Assembly (NCBI RefSeq): GCF_016756535.1
Contig: NZ_AP023247.1
Coordinates: 2,294,501-2,358,500, forward strand
Direction: 5' to 3'
DNA length: 64,000 nt
Source: Mesorhizobium sp. 131-2-1
GTDB taxonomy: Bacteria > Pseudomonadota > Alphaproteobacteria > Rhizobiales > Rhizobiaceae
The notes beneath the pieces were generated by a model. The model was not told where the DNA came from, did not search any database, and saw nothing but the letters and a program-made list of their open reading frames with translations. Positions 1 through 8,167 of this stretch are shown here, piece after piece. A program made the position numbers and the translations under genes. Position 1 is the stretch's first letter, and the number at the start of each line of letters is the position of its first letter.

Positions 1-716
1 AACTGGTGGATGAAGAGCGGGCCGGCATAGACCAGTTCCCGGCCATAGATCTTCTTCCACTTGTAGGTGGAGAGCCAGGCCGCATAGCTCTCGGGCGGCA
101 GCGAATAGGTCGGCGAGCCGAGGCCCAGTATGTATAGGATCACGGCCTCGTCGTAGCCTTGCCAGCGGTAACGCAGGAAGCCTTTTTCAGGCCGCCAGCC
201 ATGGGTGACGGTGGCGCCGCCGTTCTGTGCCCAGCGCCAGTCGGCGCGCCGGTAGAGCCCATCGGCAAGCCGGCGGATTTCCAGTTCGGATTCGTCGTCG
301 GTGTCAAAATAGGCGCCGGCGGCCAGCACGCCGGCAAGCAGAAGCGCCGTGTCGACCGTGGACAGCTCACACTTCCAGACGCGGCGGCCGGTCTGCATGT
401 CAAGGAAGTGATAGTAGAAGCCCTTGTAGCCGGTGGCGTCGGGTTCCGGCCCGTGCGGCGCGTTCCAGAAGAAGCGAAGTGTGGCGAGCGTCCGTTCAAC
501 GGCAGCGGCGCGCGTCATGAAACCGCGCTCGACACCAACAGGATAGGCCGACAGAGCGAGCCCGACGGCGGCTATGCTGGCGGGCGACGCTGCAGTGTTG
601 CGGTCGGCGATCAGGCCATTTTCCGGATTAGCCTCCTTGAGAAAATACTCGAAGGACAGGCGCTGGATGTCCGAGAGAAGCTCTTCGTTCAGCTTGTGGT
701 CGCTCGATGCATCCAT
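1..716 (-). CDS. glucoamylase family protein, 3' end cut by the window edge
   Basis: The first 238 codons of a minus-strand gene are visible; the rest lies beyond position 1. The ATG at 714-716 opens a soluble N-terminus without a signal peptide (MDASSDHKLNEELLSDIQRL). Later segments such as GRRVWKCELSTVDTALLLAG, LEIRRLADGLYRRADW, GWRPEKGFLRYRW and YAGPLFIHQ match the glucoamylase-like all-alpha domain (COG5368 / Pfam Glycoamylase type), also found as a module in cyclic beta-1,2-glucan synthases. Inferred role: glycoside hydrolase or glucan processing. The catalytic half is largely outside the window, so substrate cannot be judged. Confidence 0.8.
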   Translation of the reverse strand, partial: MDASSDHKLNEELLSDIQRLSFEYFLKEANPENGLIADRNTAASPASIAAVGLALSAYPVGVERGFMTRAAAVERTLATLRFFWNAPHGPEPDATGYKGFYYHFLDMQTGRRVWKCELSTVDTALLLAGVLAAGAYFDTDDESELEIRRLADGLYRRADWRWAQNGGATVTHGWRPEKGFLRYRWQGYDEAVILYILGLGSPTYSLPPESYAAWLSTYKWKKIYGRELVYAGPLFIHQ

Positions 717-835
717 GGGTTCCGATATAGAAGTTTTCGCTGCGCTTCCCAGCTTTTGGCTCCTCAATCATAAGTGAGGAAGGCGAGGGCCGATAGCGAT
801 AGCGCGTCTCGCCAAAATTCGAACCTGGACACCCA

Positions 836-854
836 ATCGGCAAAGCTTGCCGAT
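836..854. terminator. palindrome after the hemolysin-family gene
   Basis: Perfect 8-bp arms (ATCGGCAA / TTGCCGAT) with a 3-base loop, just beyond the stop codon of the minus-strand CBS-domain gene. There is no clear T-run, so it may be a weak terminator or a 3' processing hairpin. Confidence 0.4.
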
Positions 855-866
855 CACTCGTCGATG

Positions 867-2177
867 TCAGCGCGCCAGCTCGCGATGGCCGCTCGACAAG
901 CGGGTCGCGATCAGCTTGTCGATGCGGCGGCCGTCGAGGTCGACGACCTCGAAGCGCCAGCCCTGCGCGTCGACGCATTCGCCGGTCGCCGGCAAATGGT
1001 GCAGATGCGACAGCACGTAACCGGCCACGGTCTCGTAGTCGCGGTTCTCGGGCAGGTCGATGCCGAGCACTTCCGCCATCTCGTCAGCCTGCATGTAGCC
1101 TGCCAGAAGCCAGGAGCCGTCCTCGCGCTTGACGGCGTTTTCCTCCTCGCCGGCATCGAGATCCGCGCGGAAGACGCCGGTGATGGCTTCCAGAATGTCG
1201 GCCGGCGTGACGATGCCTTCGAAATGGCCGTATTCGTCATGGACGAGTGCCATCGGCACATCCGATTCCTTCAGCTTCGACAGCACGTCGAGCGCGTCGG
1301 CCTGGTCATGGACGATGGGCGCCGCGCGCACGTGCTTGCGCGGCTCGAGCACGCGGCCGCCGAGGATCGCCGCCAGCACGTCGCGGGTCTGGACGACGCC
1401 GATCATGGCGTCGACGCCACCGTCGCCAGCCGGCAGGCGCGAATGCTGGGTCTCCATCAAGAGCTTGCGGATCGCGGTCTCGTCAGACTGCAGGTTGATC
1501 CAGTCGACCTCGGTGCGCGGCGTCATCACCGCACGCACGGCGCGGTCGCCAAGCCGCATGACGCCGGCGATCATGCGCCGCTCGTCGGATTCGATGGTGC
1601 CGTGATGCTCGGCCTCGGCGACCAGCATCTTGATCTCTTCGTCAGTGACCTTCTCCTCGGCCTCGCCGCGCTGGCCGAGTAGCCAGAGGACGGCGCGGCC
1701 GGAAATGTCGAGCAGGAAGACGAGCGGCGCGGAGATCGTGGCGAGGACGGTCATCGCCGGAGCCGCCCGGGCGGCGACCCGCTCCGGATCGCGCAGCGCG
1801 ATCTGCTTCGGCACCAGCTCGCCGACGATGAGCGAGGCATAGGTGATGATCGCGACGACGATGGCGACGCCGAGCGGGTCGGCGACGCTCTCGCGAATGC
1901 CATATGAGGCCAGGTACTGCGCCAGCCTCTCGCCGAGGGTGGCGCCCGAGAAGGCGCCGGACAGCACGCCCACCAGGGTGATGCCGATCTGCACCGACGA
2001 CAGGAATTTGCCGGGGTTGGAGCCGAGCGCCAGCGCGCGGCCAGCGCCCTTGACGTTGCGATCGATCATCGTCTTGAGGCGGGCTGGCCGTGACGAGACG
2101 ATGGCAAGCTCGGACATTGCCAGAAGGCCGTTCACGCAGATGAGGACGGCCACGATGGCGATTTCAACGTATAGCAT
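867..2177 (-). CDS. hemolysin family / CorC-type CBS-domain membrane protein
   Basis: A 436-residue protein with the architecture of the HlyC/CorC (TlyC, YtfL-like) family. An N-terminal DUF21 (CNNM) transmembrane domain covers about residues 1-190 and starts with a hydrophobic helix (MLYVEIAIVAVLICVNGLLA). A CBS pair follows at about 210-335 (including AVMTPRTEVDW and ILGGRVLEPRKHV), then a CorC_HlyC transporter-associated domain to the end. The family is membrane-bound and implicated in divalent cation (Mg/Co) efflux or homeostasis; the haemolysin name is historical. It stands alone between two genes of the same strand, separated by more than 90 bp on each side, so it is probably its own transcript. 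Confidence 0.9.
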   Translation of the reverse strand: MLYVEIAIVAVLICVNGLLAMSELAIVSSRPARLKTMIDRNVKGAGRALALGSNPGKFLSSVQIGITLVGVLSGAFSGATLGERLAQYLASYGIRESVADPLGVAIVVAIITYASLIVGELVPKQIALRDPERVAARAAPAMTVLATISAPLVFLLDISGRAVLWLLGQRGEAEEKVTDEEIKMLVAEAEHHGTIESDERRMIAGVMRLGDRAVRAVMTPRTEVDWINLQSDETAIRKLLMETQHSRLPAGDGGVDAMIGVVQTRDVLAAILGGRVLEPRKHVRAAPIVHDQADALDVLSKLKESDVPMALVHDEYGHFEGIVTPADILEAITGVFRADLDAGEEENAVKREDGSWLLAGYMQADEMAEVLGIDLPENRDYETVAGYVLSHLHHLPATGECVDAQGWRFEVVDLDGRRIDKLIATRLSSGHRELAR

Positions 2178-2275
2178 GCGGCGTCAATAGCATTGCTGCA
2201 GTGCATTCGAAAATAGCGGGGCTATTGTTTTTCGGGACAGCGAGCCGGTGCGGGCAAACGTTTGGCGCGAATGCG

Positions 2276-2983
2276 CTAGGGCAAATGCTTCATCACGCCG
2301 ATCACTGCCATGCCGTCGGTGAAATAGGGATCGCCGCCGCCATTCCTCCCGGCTTGCGTGGCGCCGATGCCGGTAATCTCGCTGGTCGAGATCAGCATGC
2401 CGGCGGCGCTGAGGTCAGCGATGAGGAAATTGCGCTCGGCGTCTATGTCGGGGCCGATATGATGCGTGATGGCGCCGGTGTCGTGGCTGAGGCCGACGCC
2501 GCGGTCGAAGCTGGCGGCGCCGAGCCAGAGCGGCCGGCCATCGTCGCCGATCGTGTTGGTCTGCCAGAAGCGGACGTGGTGGCGCCGGTCGGCACTGTCG
2601 CCGACTGGCTTTTCGAAAGCGAGATCCTGCGCGCGGCCTTCGAACAGCAGCCTGCTCATTGGCGCATCGGGGTAGGGGCGGGAAAACAGCACGCTTTCGC
2701 CGATGTCGATCGCCGTTCTCAGCGTCACGGCGTCGGCCGTGTCCCAACCGGCGACGGCGAAGGCGTGGACGATCTGCTTTTCGGTGCCGACGAGGCCGAC
2801 ATTGATGGGGTCGCCCGGAATGCCTTGCGGCGTATGCGTCACCATCTCGAAATGCTGGGTGCGGTAGCCGCGCTCCCGCCAGGTCCAGAACTCCGGCGCG
2901 GCAACGTAGGCCAAACCCAGATATCCGGCGCAAAGTGCCGCCAGCCAGATCGCCGCGCGCCGCCGAAGGCTTCGCTCACTCAC
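2276..2983 (-). CDS. LssY C-terminal domain protein
   Basis: A 235-residue protein with one N-terminal membrane anchor (about residues 8-28, RAAIWLAALCAGYLGLAYVA) and a periplasmic or exported remainder. The pattern PINVGLVGTEKQIVHAF, GWDTADAVTLRTAIDIGESV, FEKPVGDSADRRHHVRFW and LWLGAASFDRGVGLSHDTG matches the LssY_C domain, named after LssY of the Legionella lss secretion locus. It often occurs fused to PAP2 phosphatases but here stands alone. Biochemical function is unknown. It lies directly downstream of the two extensin-like genes on the same strand. Confidence 0.75.
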   Translation of the reverse strand: MSERSLRRRAAIWLAALCAGYLGLAYVAAPEFWTWRERGYRTQHFEMVTHTPQGIPGDPINVGLVGTEKQIVHAFAVAGWDTADAVTLRTAIDIGESVLFSRPYPDAPMSRLLFEGRAQDLAFEKPVGDSADRRHHVRFWQTNTIGDDGRPLWLGAASFDRGVGLSHDTGAITHHIGPDIDAERNFLIADLSAAGMLISTSEITGIGATQAGRNGGGDPYFTDGMAVIGVMKHLP

Positions 2984-3056
2984 GAGAGGCCACTCCCAAA
3001 TGCATGCATCACTTTATGCGCCGTTGCATGGCTTGGGCAGAGGAAACCGCTCGTGG

Positions 3057-3908
3057 TCAGCGGCAGGCGCGATAGCCACTCTTGCGGTTCTTGATGTCGA
3101 AATGGAAATGGTTGCGGTGGTCGTAATTGTAGCCGGGGCCGAGTACCGTGGTGAAATACTGGCAGCCATCGGCGCGGACATTGTTGAGGAAGCCGCGGGT
3201 GCGGAAGGCGAACAGGCCGGGCTTGCGCACGTCGATGTCGTCGCCATTGTTGAGCTCGATGCTCATCACGTCGAGCGCATTGCCCTTGCCGTGCTCCGAC
3301 AAGACACCTTCGCCGGCGATGTTGCGGCAGGAGTAGCTGGATCCCTGGTGGATGGTCTTCACGCCTGAAAAATACCGCCAGCGGGCGGCCGGCACGAGCT
3401 CGTTCCTGGTCCAGGTGGCGAAGGTGGCGGCCATGTTGCAGGTCAGCGTTGCGGCGGGCTTCATCTCGACGCTGCCGATGGCCGAGACCCTGACCGGATA
3501 GTCGATGCCGCACTGGCCCTCATGGATCGGCTGGACATCGGTGTAGACGACGCCGAGGCGTCGCAATTCGTTGCGGCAATCGACTTCGCTCTCCGGCATC
3601 TGCTCCGTCGGCGACATCGGCTCGTCCATGCGCGGATAGGCGGCGGTGATATAGGGGTTGGAGGGGACGAGGCGCTGCATGCCGGAATATTGGGGCGCCG
3701 AATACTGAGGTGCGGAATATTGGGGCGCCTCGGGCACGGCGGCGGTCTGGCTGCCGACGTCGACGGCCGGCTGCAGCGAAAATACGTCGCCGGTGTTGCA
3801 GGCCGAGAGGGCCGCGATGGCAAGCCCCGTCACCAGTCTGACAGCGGCCGAGCGCGCACGATTGTTCTGCCGCGCCATGGCAAGCATGGCGCCAAGTGTT
3901 CCGGCCAT
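3057..3908 (-). CDS. extensin-like C-terminal domain lipoprotein
   Basis: About 283 residues. A signal sequence ends in a lipobox-like LSAC (MARQNNRARSAAVRLVTGLA then IAALSAC), followed by a proline/glutamine-rich linker with three near-identical PQYSA repeats. The C-terminal Extensin-like_C domain (about the last 170 residues) contains CRNELRRLGVVY, CGIDYPVRVSAIG, NAMDVMS-type and YNYDHRNHFHFDIK motifs. The start at 3908 is preceded by a GGGACG stretch; the ATG at 3878 would also keep the whole signal peptide, so the start is uncertain. Such proteins are common secreted proteins of Rhizobiales and are thought to act at the cell wall through a D-Ala-D-Ala-peptidase-like fold, but the activity is unproven. 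Confidence 0.85.
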   Translation of the reverse strand: MAGTLGAMLAMARQNNRARSAAVRLVTGLAIAALSACNTGDVFSLQPAVDVGSQTAAVPEAPQYSAPQYSAPQYSGMQRLVPSNPYITAAYPRMDEPMSPTEQMPESEVDCRNELRRLGVVYTDVQPIHEGQCGIDYPVRVSAIGSVEMKPAATLTCNMAATFATWTRNELVPAARWRYFSGVKTIHQGSSYSCRNIAGEGVLSEHGKGNALDVMSIELNNGDDIDVRKPGLFAFRTRGFLNNVRADGCQYFTTVLGPGYNYDHRNHFHFDIKNRKSGYRACR

Positions 3909-4031
3909 CGAAAGGCGTCCCGTCCCAGAGCTGATCCCGCAGGGATCATGCAGCCGATGGCACAAGGTTAATCGCCAAGGGTAAAGGAAAGATCAGCGCC
4001 GGCATTCACGCCTGGGGCCGAATTGCGGCGG

Positions 4032-4940
4032 TCACTGGCAGAAGGTGCCGCCGTGGCGGCGGGGCTCGAGGTCGAGGTGGAAATGCAGCGAATGGTCGGC
4101 GTCGCTGCCTGGACCAAGCACGGTCTTGAACGGCCCGCAGGCCGCCTTGCGCACCATGTCCAGGAATTGCGCGTCCGGGTCGGGCGGTGCCGGCCCGACC
4201 TCGATCTTCCTGCCGTCGGCCAGCGTGAAGCTGGCAATGTCGAGTGCATTGCCGAAAGCATGCTCCGACAGTTTTCCACCGGCGTGGCGCGGCCGGCAGA
4301 CGAAGGCGGAGGCCTGGCCGACCGATTTCAGCTGCGTGCCGAACTTGGCCTTCACGGCAGGTTCGATGACGTCGGCGGCGAAGCGCGCCGCCGCCTCGGC
4401 CATGGCGCAGTTCATTTCGGCCTCTGGGCCGATGGCGACGGATTTGCCGAGCGTCTTCAGCGCGATCGGGTAGGGGATCGAACAGCCGATCGCCGGATCG
4501 TGCTCGGCCTTGTGTTCCTCGAAGTCGACGCCCATCGACTTCAGCCGCCGACGGCAAGCGAGTTCCTCCTCCGGCATTTTGGCCTCGGGGAGGGTAGCCG
4601 AGCGGGGATCGGGCAGTATTTTTCTCTCCGCAGCAGCCGGAGCTTTTTCGGGCGGTGTCGGCGCGCCGGCCGGGGGGGCTGCCTGTGCCGGCTTTTCGGC
4701 GGGCGTGGGAGGTGTTGCCGGTGGCTCGGATTGATCTGCCGGCAGGTCGACCGGGCGCGGCTCGGGTACCGGCACATCCGCTGGCGCGGCTTCGGATCCT
4801 GGCCCGGACCGATTGAGTTGCGGAACGGGCACGGTGTCGGGCAGTTCCGGCGCCTTGGCCAGGGCCGATCCGGCCAGCAGCGTCACCGCCGCCATGGACA
4901 GCGCCAATCCGCAAAGTCTCGTGAAGGTCAGCGCTGCCAT
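4032..4940 (-). CDS. extensin-like C-terminal domain secreted protein, second copy
   Basis: About 302 residues beginning MAALTFTRLCGLALSMAAVT, a Sec signal peptide with an ALA-type cleavage site. A long proline/alanine/glutamate-rich linker (about residues 35-130) precedes an Extensin-like_C domain with CRRRLKSMGVDFEEH, IGCSIPYPIALKTLG, CRPRHAGGKLSEHAFGNALD and DADHSLHFHLDLEPR. The His/Asp pattern HAFGNALD plus DADHSLHFHLD resembles the zinc-binding signature of LAS-type peptidases. The upstream in-frame ATG at 5075 would overlap the DUF3775 gene, so 4940 is preferred. Head-to-tail with the preceding extensin-like gene; an ancient duplication is likely. Confidence 0.85.
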   Translation of the reverse strand: MAALTFTRLCGLALSMAAVTLLAGSALAKAPELPDTVPVPQLNRSGPGSEAAPADVPVPEPRPVDLPADQSEPPATPPTPAEKPAQAAPPAGAPTPPEKAPAAAERKILPDPRSATLPEAKMPEEELACRRRLKSMGVDFEEHKAEHDPAIGCSIPYPIALKTLGKSVAIGPEAEMNCAMAEAAARFAADVIEPAVKAKFGTQLKSVGQASAFVCRPRHAGGKLSEHAFGNALDIASFTLADGRKIEVGPAPPDPDAQFLDMVRKAACGPFKTVLGPGSDADHSLHFHLDLEPRRHGGTFCQ

Positions 4941-5016
4941 CGCCGCCAAACGGCGGGCGCGTGCGGAAGTTGCCTTGGGAAGCGCATCCGACCGATCACA
5001 ATCGGTTACCGGCACG

Positions 5017-5457
5017 TTACGCGCCGATCGCTTCCAGCCCTTCCTCCAGCCAATCGGCGAGCAGCGGCATGCCAAGCAGATATTTGGCCGTGCGCATGTT
5101 GGCGCGCTCGCGCGCGGCAGCTAGCGCGTCCGCCCACTCCGAGGCGTCGTAGTCGCCCCGGCCGACCCAGGCCAGCGCGACGAGTTCGGCCGCCTCGTCG
5201 ACATTGAGGTCGTCGATCAGTTCGCGCAGTTCTTCCTCGGTCAGGTTTTCCGAGCTTTCTTCGACCAGCCCATCGTGATGATGGCTGTCATGCGTGTCGC
5301 CGTCGAACTCGATCTCGTGCTCGGCGCCGTCGGCATAATCCTCATTGACGGCAGCGCTGAGCGCCTTCGCCTTGAGAATGAACAGGCGCACGGTGTCGGG
5401 ACCGATCGAAAGCTCCCACTCCCTTTCGAGGCGCTGCTGCACTGGCCTGCTCCGCAT
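5017..5457 (-). CDS. DUF3775 domain protein
   Basis: A 146-residue acidic soluble protein. The core (LSIGPDTVRLFILKAKALSA; LTEEELRELIDDLNVDEAAE; LVALAWVGRGDYDASEWADA; RTAKYLLGMPLLADWLEEGL) fits DUF3775, a family of unknown function largely restricted to alphaproteobacteria. A His/Asp-rich variable insert (DTHDSHHHDG) lies near residue 55. Its 3' end is close to the start of the downstream extensin-like gene on the same strand, so the two may be co-transcribed. Confidence 0.85.
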   Translation of the reverse strand: MRSRPVQQRLEREWELSIGPDTVRLFILKAKALSAAVNEDYADGAEHEIEFDGDTHDSHHHDGLVEESSENLTEEELRELIDDLNVDEAAELVALAWVGRGDYDASEWADALAAARERANMRTAKYLLGMPLLADWLEEGLEAIGA

Positions 5458-5643
5458 CCTCCGTTGGCCGTTGGCCGGATGATAGCGGATTTGTGGCGCG
5501 CGTCACGTCATGTTCGGCCTGTTTCAGGCAAAATGCCGGAAGCGCGGGTCTGAGGCGCAGGTTTTTTACGCGCTCCGCTTTTCCGGGATGAAAGAAGGTG
5601 GGCCTGGCGTTAGTATCCCATTGTCACCCTCTAGGAGGCTTCT

Positions 5644-6195
5644 ATGCGCAGACGATTGCTGATTCAGGTCATGGCTGTTGTGGCTTTGCCGCTCTTTGTG
5701 GCGCCGGCCTTCACGGCCGGCGAAGGCGGTGGTGGAGGCGGCGGCGGTGGCGGCGGCAGCCCGACCGAGAAGTGCAAAAAGGGCGAGGTCTGGGACAAGA
5801 AGAAGCAGAAATGCGTGACGCCGAAGTACGGCATGCTGGATGACGACAACATCTACCAGGCAGGCCACGATCTCGCGATGGCCGGCCGCTATGACGAGGC
5901 GATTGCCGTGCTCAGCCTTGCCGCCAACAAGCAGGATCCGCGCATCCTCAACTATCTCGGCTATTCGCACCGCCATTCCGGCCGTATCACCGTCGGCCTC
6001 GGCTATTACGAGGAAGCGCTGCGCATCAATCCCGACTACACGCTGGTGCGTGAATATCTCGGCGAGGCGCATCTGCAGATCGGCGACCTTGCTGGCGCCC
6101 GCGAACAACTCAGCGAAATCGAAAAGCGCACCGGCAAGGGCTCGCGCGAATACGGCATGCTGGCCGAGCAGATCGATCATTTCATGAGAAGCTGA
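5644..6195 (+). CDS. secreted TPR-repeat protein with a polyglycine stretch
   Basis: 183 residues preceded by a strong AGGAGG ribosome binding site at 5632-5637. It has a signal peptide (MRRRLLIQVMAVVALPLFVA), then eleven consecutive glycines, then a small Cys-bracketed element CKKGEVWDKKKQKC typical of rhizobial secreted proteins, and about three tetratricopeptide repeats (from DDDNIYQAGHDLAMAGRYDE to the end). Probably a periplasmic scaffold or adaptor; no partner can be named. It has its own terminator at 6219-6247. Confidence 0.8.
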   Translation: MRRRLLIQVMAVVALPLFVAPAFTAGEGGGGGGGGGGGSPTEKCKKGEVWDKKKQKCVTPKYGMLDDDNIYQAGHDLAMAGRYDEAIAVLSLAANKQDPRILNYLGYSHRHSGRITVGLGYYEEALRINPDYTLVREYLGEAHLQIGDLAGAREQLSEIEKRTGKGSREYGMLAEQIDHFMRS

Positions 6196-6218
6196 TTCGA
6201 CCTCGACATCCCTCCAGC

Positions 6219-6247
6219 CGGCTGCGAGCGATCGCAGCCGACTTTTT
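6219..6247 (+). terminator. intrinsic terminator of the TPR gene
   Basis: A 9-bp perfect stem (CGGCTGCGA / TCGCAGCCG) with a 4-base loop, followed by GACTTTTTG. It lies 24 bp after the TPR stop codon. Confidence 0.8.
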
Positions 6248-6354
6248 GTTGCCGGGTGCCGGCTAAGGATTGGCCTTGCCGCGATCGCCCTTGCAAAAGC
6301 AGCGGATGATTTTTTCGAAACGGATTTTTTGGCGTGAAAAACCCGCAAACATTG

Positions 6355-6420
6355 CTATATTCAGGCAAATTGCGGTGAAACGGTTCCGTTAGCCCAAGGC
6401 TGCCGGACCGTTTTCTTTTT
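6355..6420 (+). promoter_or_regulatory. greA leader: -10 element and early intrinsic terminator (attenuator)
   Basis: CTATAT at 6355-6360 matches the alphaproteobacterial housekeeping -10. Eighteen bases later a hairpin begins: arms 6378-6388 and 6404-6413 (AAACGGTTCCG / CGGACCGTTT, one bulged T), with an inner AGCC/GGCT stem, immediately followed by TTTTCTTTTT (6411-6420). It sits 60 bp upstream of the greA start. The upstream gene already has its own terminator, so this hairpin looks like an attenuator in the greA leader that would release a short RNA of about 50 nt. Confidence 0.6.
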
Positions 6421-6479
6421 GTACCCATCGACAAGGCCCATCCCCTAAAACGGGGGTGGTGGCAGGAAAGGTCAGGCAT

Positions 6480-6953
6480 ATGAACAAGGTCCCGATGACA
6501 GGCGAGGGGTTCGCGTCATTGAAGGAAGAACTGCGCTGGCGCCAGCAGGAAGAGCGGCCGCGCATCATCGAGGCGATCTCCGAAGCGCGCTCGCATGGCG
6601 ACCTTTCCGAAAATGCCGAATATCACGCGGCCAAAGAGGCGCAGAGCCACAATGAGGGCCGCGTCAACGAGCTCGAGGACCTGATCGCGCGGGCCGAGGT
6701 GATCGACGTCACCAAGCTCAGCGGCGACAAGGTCAAGTTCGGTGCCACGGTGGTGCTGGTCGACGAGGACACCGAGGAGAAGAAGACCTACCAGATTGTC
6801 GGCGACCAGGAAGCGGACGTGAAGTCGGGCCGTATCTCGATCTCCTCGCCGATCGCGCGCGCGCTCATCGGCAAGGAAGTCGGCGATGCCATCGAAGTCA
6901 ACGCGCCTGGCGGCGCGCGGGGGTATGAGATCGTCCAGGTGCAGTTCATCTAG
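6480..6953 (+). CDS. greA: transcription elongation factor GreA
   Basis: 157 residues, the normal GreA length. The N-terminal coiled coil holds the conserved block [20 protein letters not shown] whose acidic tip enters the RNA polymerase secondary channel to stimulate transcript cleavage in backtracked complexes. The C-terminal FKBP-like domain (about 80-157) ends in [10 protein letters not shown]. The start at 6480 is preceded by AGGAAAGG; an in-frame GTG/ATG further upstream would add 8 non-conserved residues. Its leader contains an intrinsic terminator (see 6355-6420), suggesting control by attenuation. Confidence 0.96.
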   Translation: MNKVPMTGEGFASLKEELRWRQQEERPRIIEAISEARSHGDLSENAEYHAAKEAQSHNEGRVNELEDLIARAEVIDVTKLSGDKVKFGATVVLVDEDTEEKKTYQIVGDQEADVKSGRISISSPIARALIGKEVGDAIEVNAPGGARGYEIVQVQFI

Positions 6954-6986
6954 GACCTTTTGATAATTCTACTCTGGCGGCCGACT

Positions 6987-7130
6987 AGAGCCTGATCCAT
7001 CCCGATTGAATCGGGATGGGGCTCTATCTTCTTGTATGGCCATGATCTTTTCCGAAAACCGGTTCCCACTTTTCGGGATCATGGCCTGGCGCGGTTTTCT
7101 GCGCTTCCGGTGCTCACGTACTTTAAGTAC
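6987..7130. repeat. cluster of three rhizobial-type intergenic palindromes
   Basis: Three separate inverted repeats follow greA. First: 6987-7025, outer AGAGCC/GGCTCT and inner 11-bp arms CCATCCCGATT/AATCGGGATGG around a single G. Second: 7038-7086, arms GGCCATGATC/GATCATGGCC enclosing CCGAAAA/TTTTCGG. Third: 7118-7130, GTACTT/AAGTAC. The second and third resemble short repeats I recall from many Rhizobiales intergenic regions. The first could also act as a terminator between greA and waaC. Confidence 0.7.
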
Positions 7131-7192
7131 GCTCCGCTCCGGTTCTCGAAACCCACGCTATTCGACTCGCCAGAACGAATTCTGAAAAGGTC

Positions 7193-8167
7193 CTACGCCG
7201 GTGCCTTTGAGCTGAGCACCAGCAGTCTCTCAGCTTCCGCCATCACCTCGGCTGGCGTGATTTTGTCGCCAGGAGCGGCGAGCAAGGTCGACGAGAACGG
7301 CCCGCGCGGGCCGGTGAGGCCGGGTTCGGTGGCCAGGAAGACGGCGACCGTCGGCAGGCCGAAGGCGCTGGCGAGGTGGGTGAGGCCGGTGTCGGCCCCG
7401 ACGACCAGCGCCGAACGGCCGATGGCCGCGGCGATCACCGCCAGCGGCGATTTCGGCACCAGCGCCGCCTGCGGCACGGCCTTGGCGATCGCCTCGGCCA
7501 CTGCTTTTTCAGGCCCGTTCGACCAGGTGACGACAGGCGTCATTCCCTTTTCAAGCAGCAGCCGGGCGGTCTCGATCCAGTCCTTGACCGGCCATTTCTT
7601 GTCCTCGCGGCTGGTGCCGTGCAGCAGGAAGGCGGTCTTGCCGCTTGTGCCGGCCAGACCGTCGGCCGGAGGCATGATGCCGGATTGGAGCCCGGAAAGA
7701 TCGGGCTGGTAGCCGAGCGCCAGGCCGAACAGCCGCCGCGTCCGCTCGATGGCGTGCAGGTCGCGTGGCACTGCGTAGCGATGATCGTAGAACCATGTCG
7801 CCGACGGCTCGCGCGCGCTTTCCCGGTCGAAGCCGGCGATCGGCACCGCCGCCTGCTTCGCCACCAGAGCGGACTTCAGCAACCCTTGCGCATCGATGAC
7901 GAGGTCGTACTTGGCGGCGCGCAGGGCGCGACGCAGGTTTTTCGCCTCACGCCATGTGTGGCTGTTGAAAAGCCGCTTGCGCCAGCGCCGGATTGCCACC
8001 ATGTGGATGGCGCCGATCGCGGGGTGCAGGGCGACAATGCCGGCAAAGGCCTCTTCGACACACCAGTCGAAGGACACATCCGGCCGGTTGCGGCGCGCGT
8101 CCTCGACGGCCGGGAAGGTATGGATGACATCCCCCATCGAGGAGGTCTTGACGATCAGCACCTTCAT
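7193..8167 (-). CDS. waaC: lipopolysaccharide heptosyltransferase I
   Basis: 324 residues of glycosyltransferase family 9 (GT-B fold), starting [20 protein letters not shown], the typical WaaC N-terminus. The C-terminal nucleotide-sugar site includes WSNGPEKAVAEAIAKAVP and VVGADTGLTHLASAFGLPTV. It adds the first L-glycero-D-manno-heptose from ADP-heptose to Kdo on the inner face of the cytoplasmic membrane. The start codon overlaps the waaF stop in an ATGA arrangement (8164-8167), so the two are translationally coupled. Whether the core of this organism carries heptose on Kdo cannot be proved from sequence, but the donor pathway is complete next door. Confidence 0.88.
   Translation of the reverse strand: MKVLIVKTSSMGDVIHTFPAVEDARRNRPDVSFDWCVEEAFAGIVALHPAIGAIHMVAIRRWRKRLFNSHTWREAKNLRRALRAAKYDLVIDAQGLLKSALVAKQAAVPIAGFDRESAREPSATWFYDHRYAVPRDLHAIERTRRLFGLALGYQPDLSGLQSGIMPPADGLAGTSGKTAFLLHGTSREDKKWPVKDWIETARLLLEKGMTPVVTWSNGPEKAVAEAIAKAVPQAALVPKSPLAVIAAAIGRSALVVGADTGLTHLASAFGLPTVAVFLATEPGLTGPRGPFSSTLLAAPGDKITPAEVMAEAERLLVLSSKAPA

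Noticed and set aside
5742..5774. Polyglycine run as a possible simple repeat expansion
   Set aside because: It is in frame in a well-supported secreted protein and looks like a normal flexible linker.
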